Shown: piece by piece, positions 63,308-64,000 of the stretch | How positions within the stretch are numbered: the stretch's first letter is position 1 | Layout of the letters: every line of letters starts with the position of its first letter | Assembly (NCBI RefSeq): GCF_024199925.1 | Contig: NZ_JANADR010000001.1 | Coordinates: 2,790,001 to 2,854,000 of the forward strand | Length of the DNA: 64,000 nucleotides | Direction of reading: 5' to 3' | Source of the DNA: Bradyrhizobium sp. CCGUVB1N3 | GTDB lineage: Bacteria; Pseudomonadota; Alphaproteobacteria; Rhizobiales; Xanthobacteraceae | Made by a program: the position numbers and the translations under genes | Notes under the pieces: generated by a model | Told to the model about the DNA's origin: nothing | Database searches by the model: none | The model's input: the letters and a program-made list of their open reading frames with translations, nothing else

Positions 63308-64000
63308 CTACGGCGTCAACACCGTGCGTCCGACCACCGCACCCTGCTGCAATTGCACGAGCGCGTCGTTGGCCTTGTTGAGCGGCAATGGCGTCACGGG
63401 GATCGGCGGCACTTTCCTTGACCGAACAAGGTCGAGTAATTCCCGCGTCTCGCGCAAATTGCCGACATAGCTGCCCTGGATCGTCACCGCCTTGATCGGG
63501 ATCAGCGGCAGCGCCCAGGTGGCGCCGCCACCGAACAGGCCGACGATGACGAGCTTGCCGCCCTTGGTCAGGCAGTCAAAGCCGAGCTGCGTGGTCGCGG
63601 CGTTGCCGACGAGATCGATCACCGCGCGGATCGGGCCGCCTGCCTTCCTGGCGAGCTGCTCCAGCGCATCCGGCGCCTTGGGATCGACGGTGGCGAGCGC
63701 GCCGGCCTTCTCGGCCGCCTCGCGCTTCTTCGCATCGATGTCGACCATGATCGCGCCCTTGCCGCCCATCGCCTTGAGCAGCGACAGCGCCATCAGGCCG
63801 AGGCCGCCGGCGCCGAACATCACAATCGGCGTGTCGAAATGCTGCTCGACCTTTTTCAGCGCGCTGTAGGTGGTCACGCCGGAGCAGGCGTAGGGCGCGG
63901 AGGTCGCGGGATCGAGCCCCCTGAGATTGAGAAGGTAACGCGGATGCGGCACCAGCATGTGATCGGAATAGCCGCCGTCGCAATAGACGCCGAGCGAGCG
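63308..64000 (-). CDS. Zinc-type alcohol dehydrogenase (partial)
   Basis: The last 230 residues are visible; the N-terminus lies beyond the right edge. The visible part has YCDGGYSDHMLVPHPRYLL, the Rossmann motif VMFGAGGLGLMALSLLKAMG and VIDLVGNAATTQLGFDCL. It ends in VVGRTVLTP. It is a medium-chain NAD(P)-dependent dehydrogenase of the AdhP/quinone-oxidoreductase-like group. It may be co-transcribed with the dehydrogenase gene to its left, 70 bp on. Confidence 0.88.
   Translation of the reverse strand, partial: RSLGVYCDGGYSDHMLVPHPRYLLNLRGLDPATSAPYACSGVTTYSALKKVEQHFDTPIVMFGAGGLGLMALSLLKAMGGKGAIMVDIDAKKREAAEKAGALATVDPKAPDALEQLARKAGGPIRAVIDLVGNAATTQLGFDCLTKGGKLVIVGLFGGGATWALPLIPIKAVTIQGSYVGNLRETRELLDLVRSRKVPPIPVTPLPLNKANDALVQLQQGAVVGRTVLTP

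Overview
The window reads as a chromosomal segment of a Bradyrhizobium-type alphaproteobacterium. Reasons: high GC with strong GC3 bias; many solute importers (ABC, TRAP, TAXI, MFS, SulP); rhizobial REP-like palindromes; and a nitrate-assimilation cluster in the gene order described for Bradyrhizobium japonicum (ABC nitrate transporter, haemoglobin Bjgb, NarK, flavoprotein, NasC). No rRNA, tRNA, CRISPR array or prophage was seen. One intact 845-bp IS5-family element is present.

Layout. 1-3.3 kb: ABC importer (substrate-binding protein cut by the window edge), TetR regulator and two-domain VOC protein, all minus. 3.5-8.2 kb: two PfkB sugar kinases, a convergent ferredoxin-reductase-type flavoprotein, an enoyl-CoA hydratase and a histidine phosphatase. 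8.2-18.3 kb: a probable uronate/aldarate catabolic region with a DctPQM TRAP importer, an IlvD/Edd sugar-acid dehydratase, a divergent FCD-GntR regulator with two matching operator-like sites, uronate dehydrogenase and an SMP-30 lactonase; an MFS gene and the IS element sit inside it. 18.6-20.3 kb: a DUF937 membrane protein and an unknown protein. 20.4-25 kb: aldehyde dehydrogenase, and a homodimeric pyruvate-dehydrogenase-E1-like enzyme divergent from an Lrp regulator (MdeB/MdeR-like). 25-33 kb: PPK2, TAXI protein, zinc alcohol dehydrogenase, EamA exporter, aldo/keto reductase and a chemoreceptor.

33.1-42.9 kb: the nitrate cluster, transcribed leftward as nrtA-nrtB-nrtC-bjgb-narK-flp-nasC. 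The nitrite reductase nirA and the nasST regulators are not here. The upstream regions of nrtA and narK share a 163-bp module of constant length: a GTGCG dyad, two NtrC-like dyads two helical turns apart, a sigma54-like -24/-12 element and, at the expected transcript start, a stem with a six-base loop resembling NasT/ANTAR targets. This duplicated control module is the most interesting regulatory signal in the window.

42.9-54 kb: intradiol dioxygenase, serine hydrolase, SulP transporter, HWE-type sensor kinase, CcdA-like protein, a LysR/XRE pair and an L,D-transpeptidase. 54-59 kb: enoyl-CoA hydratase and a 1121-residue zinc-ribbon/cyclase/ATPase/TPR protein, bracketed by inverted copies of a ~118-bp repeat. 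58.8-64 kb: small proteins, an ATP-grasp gene broken by one in-frame stop, an HD-domain protein, a PaaI thioesterase, an isopropylmalate/tartrate-type dehydrogenase and a partial alcohol dehydrogenase.
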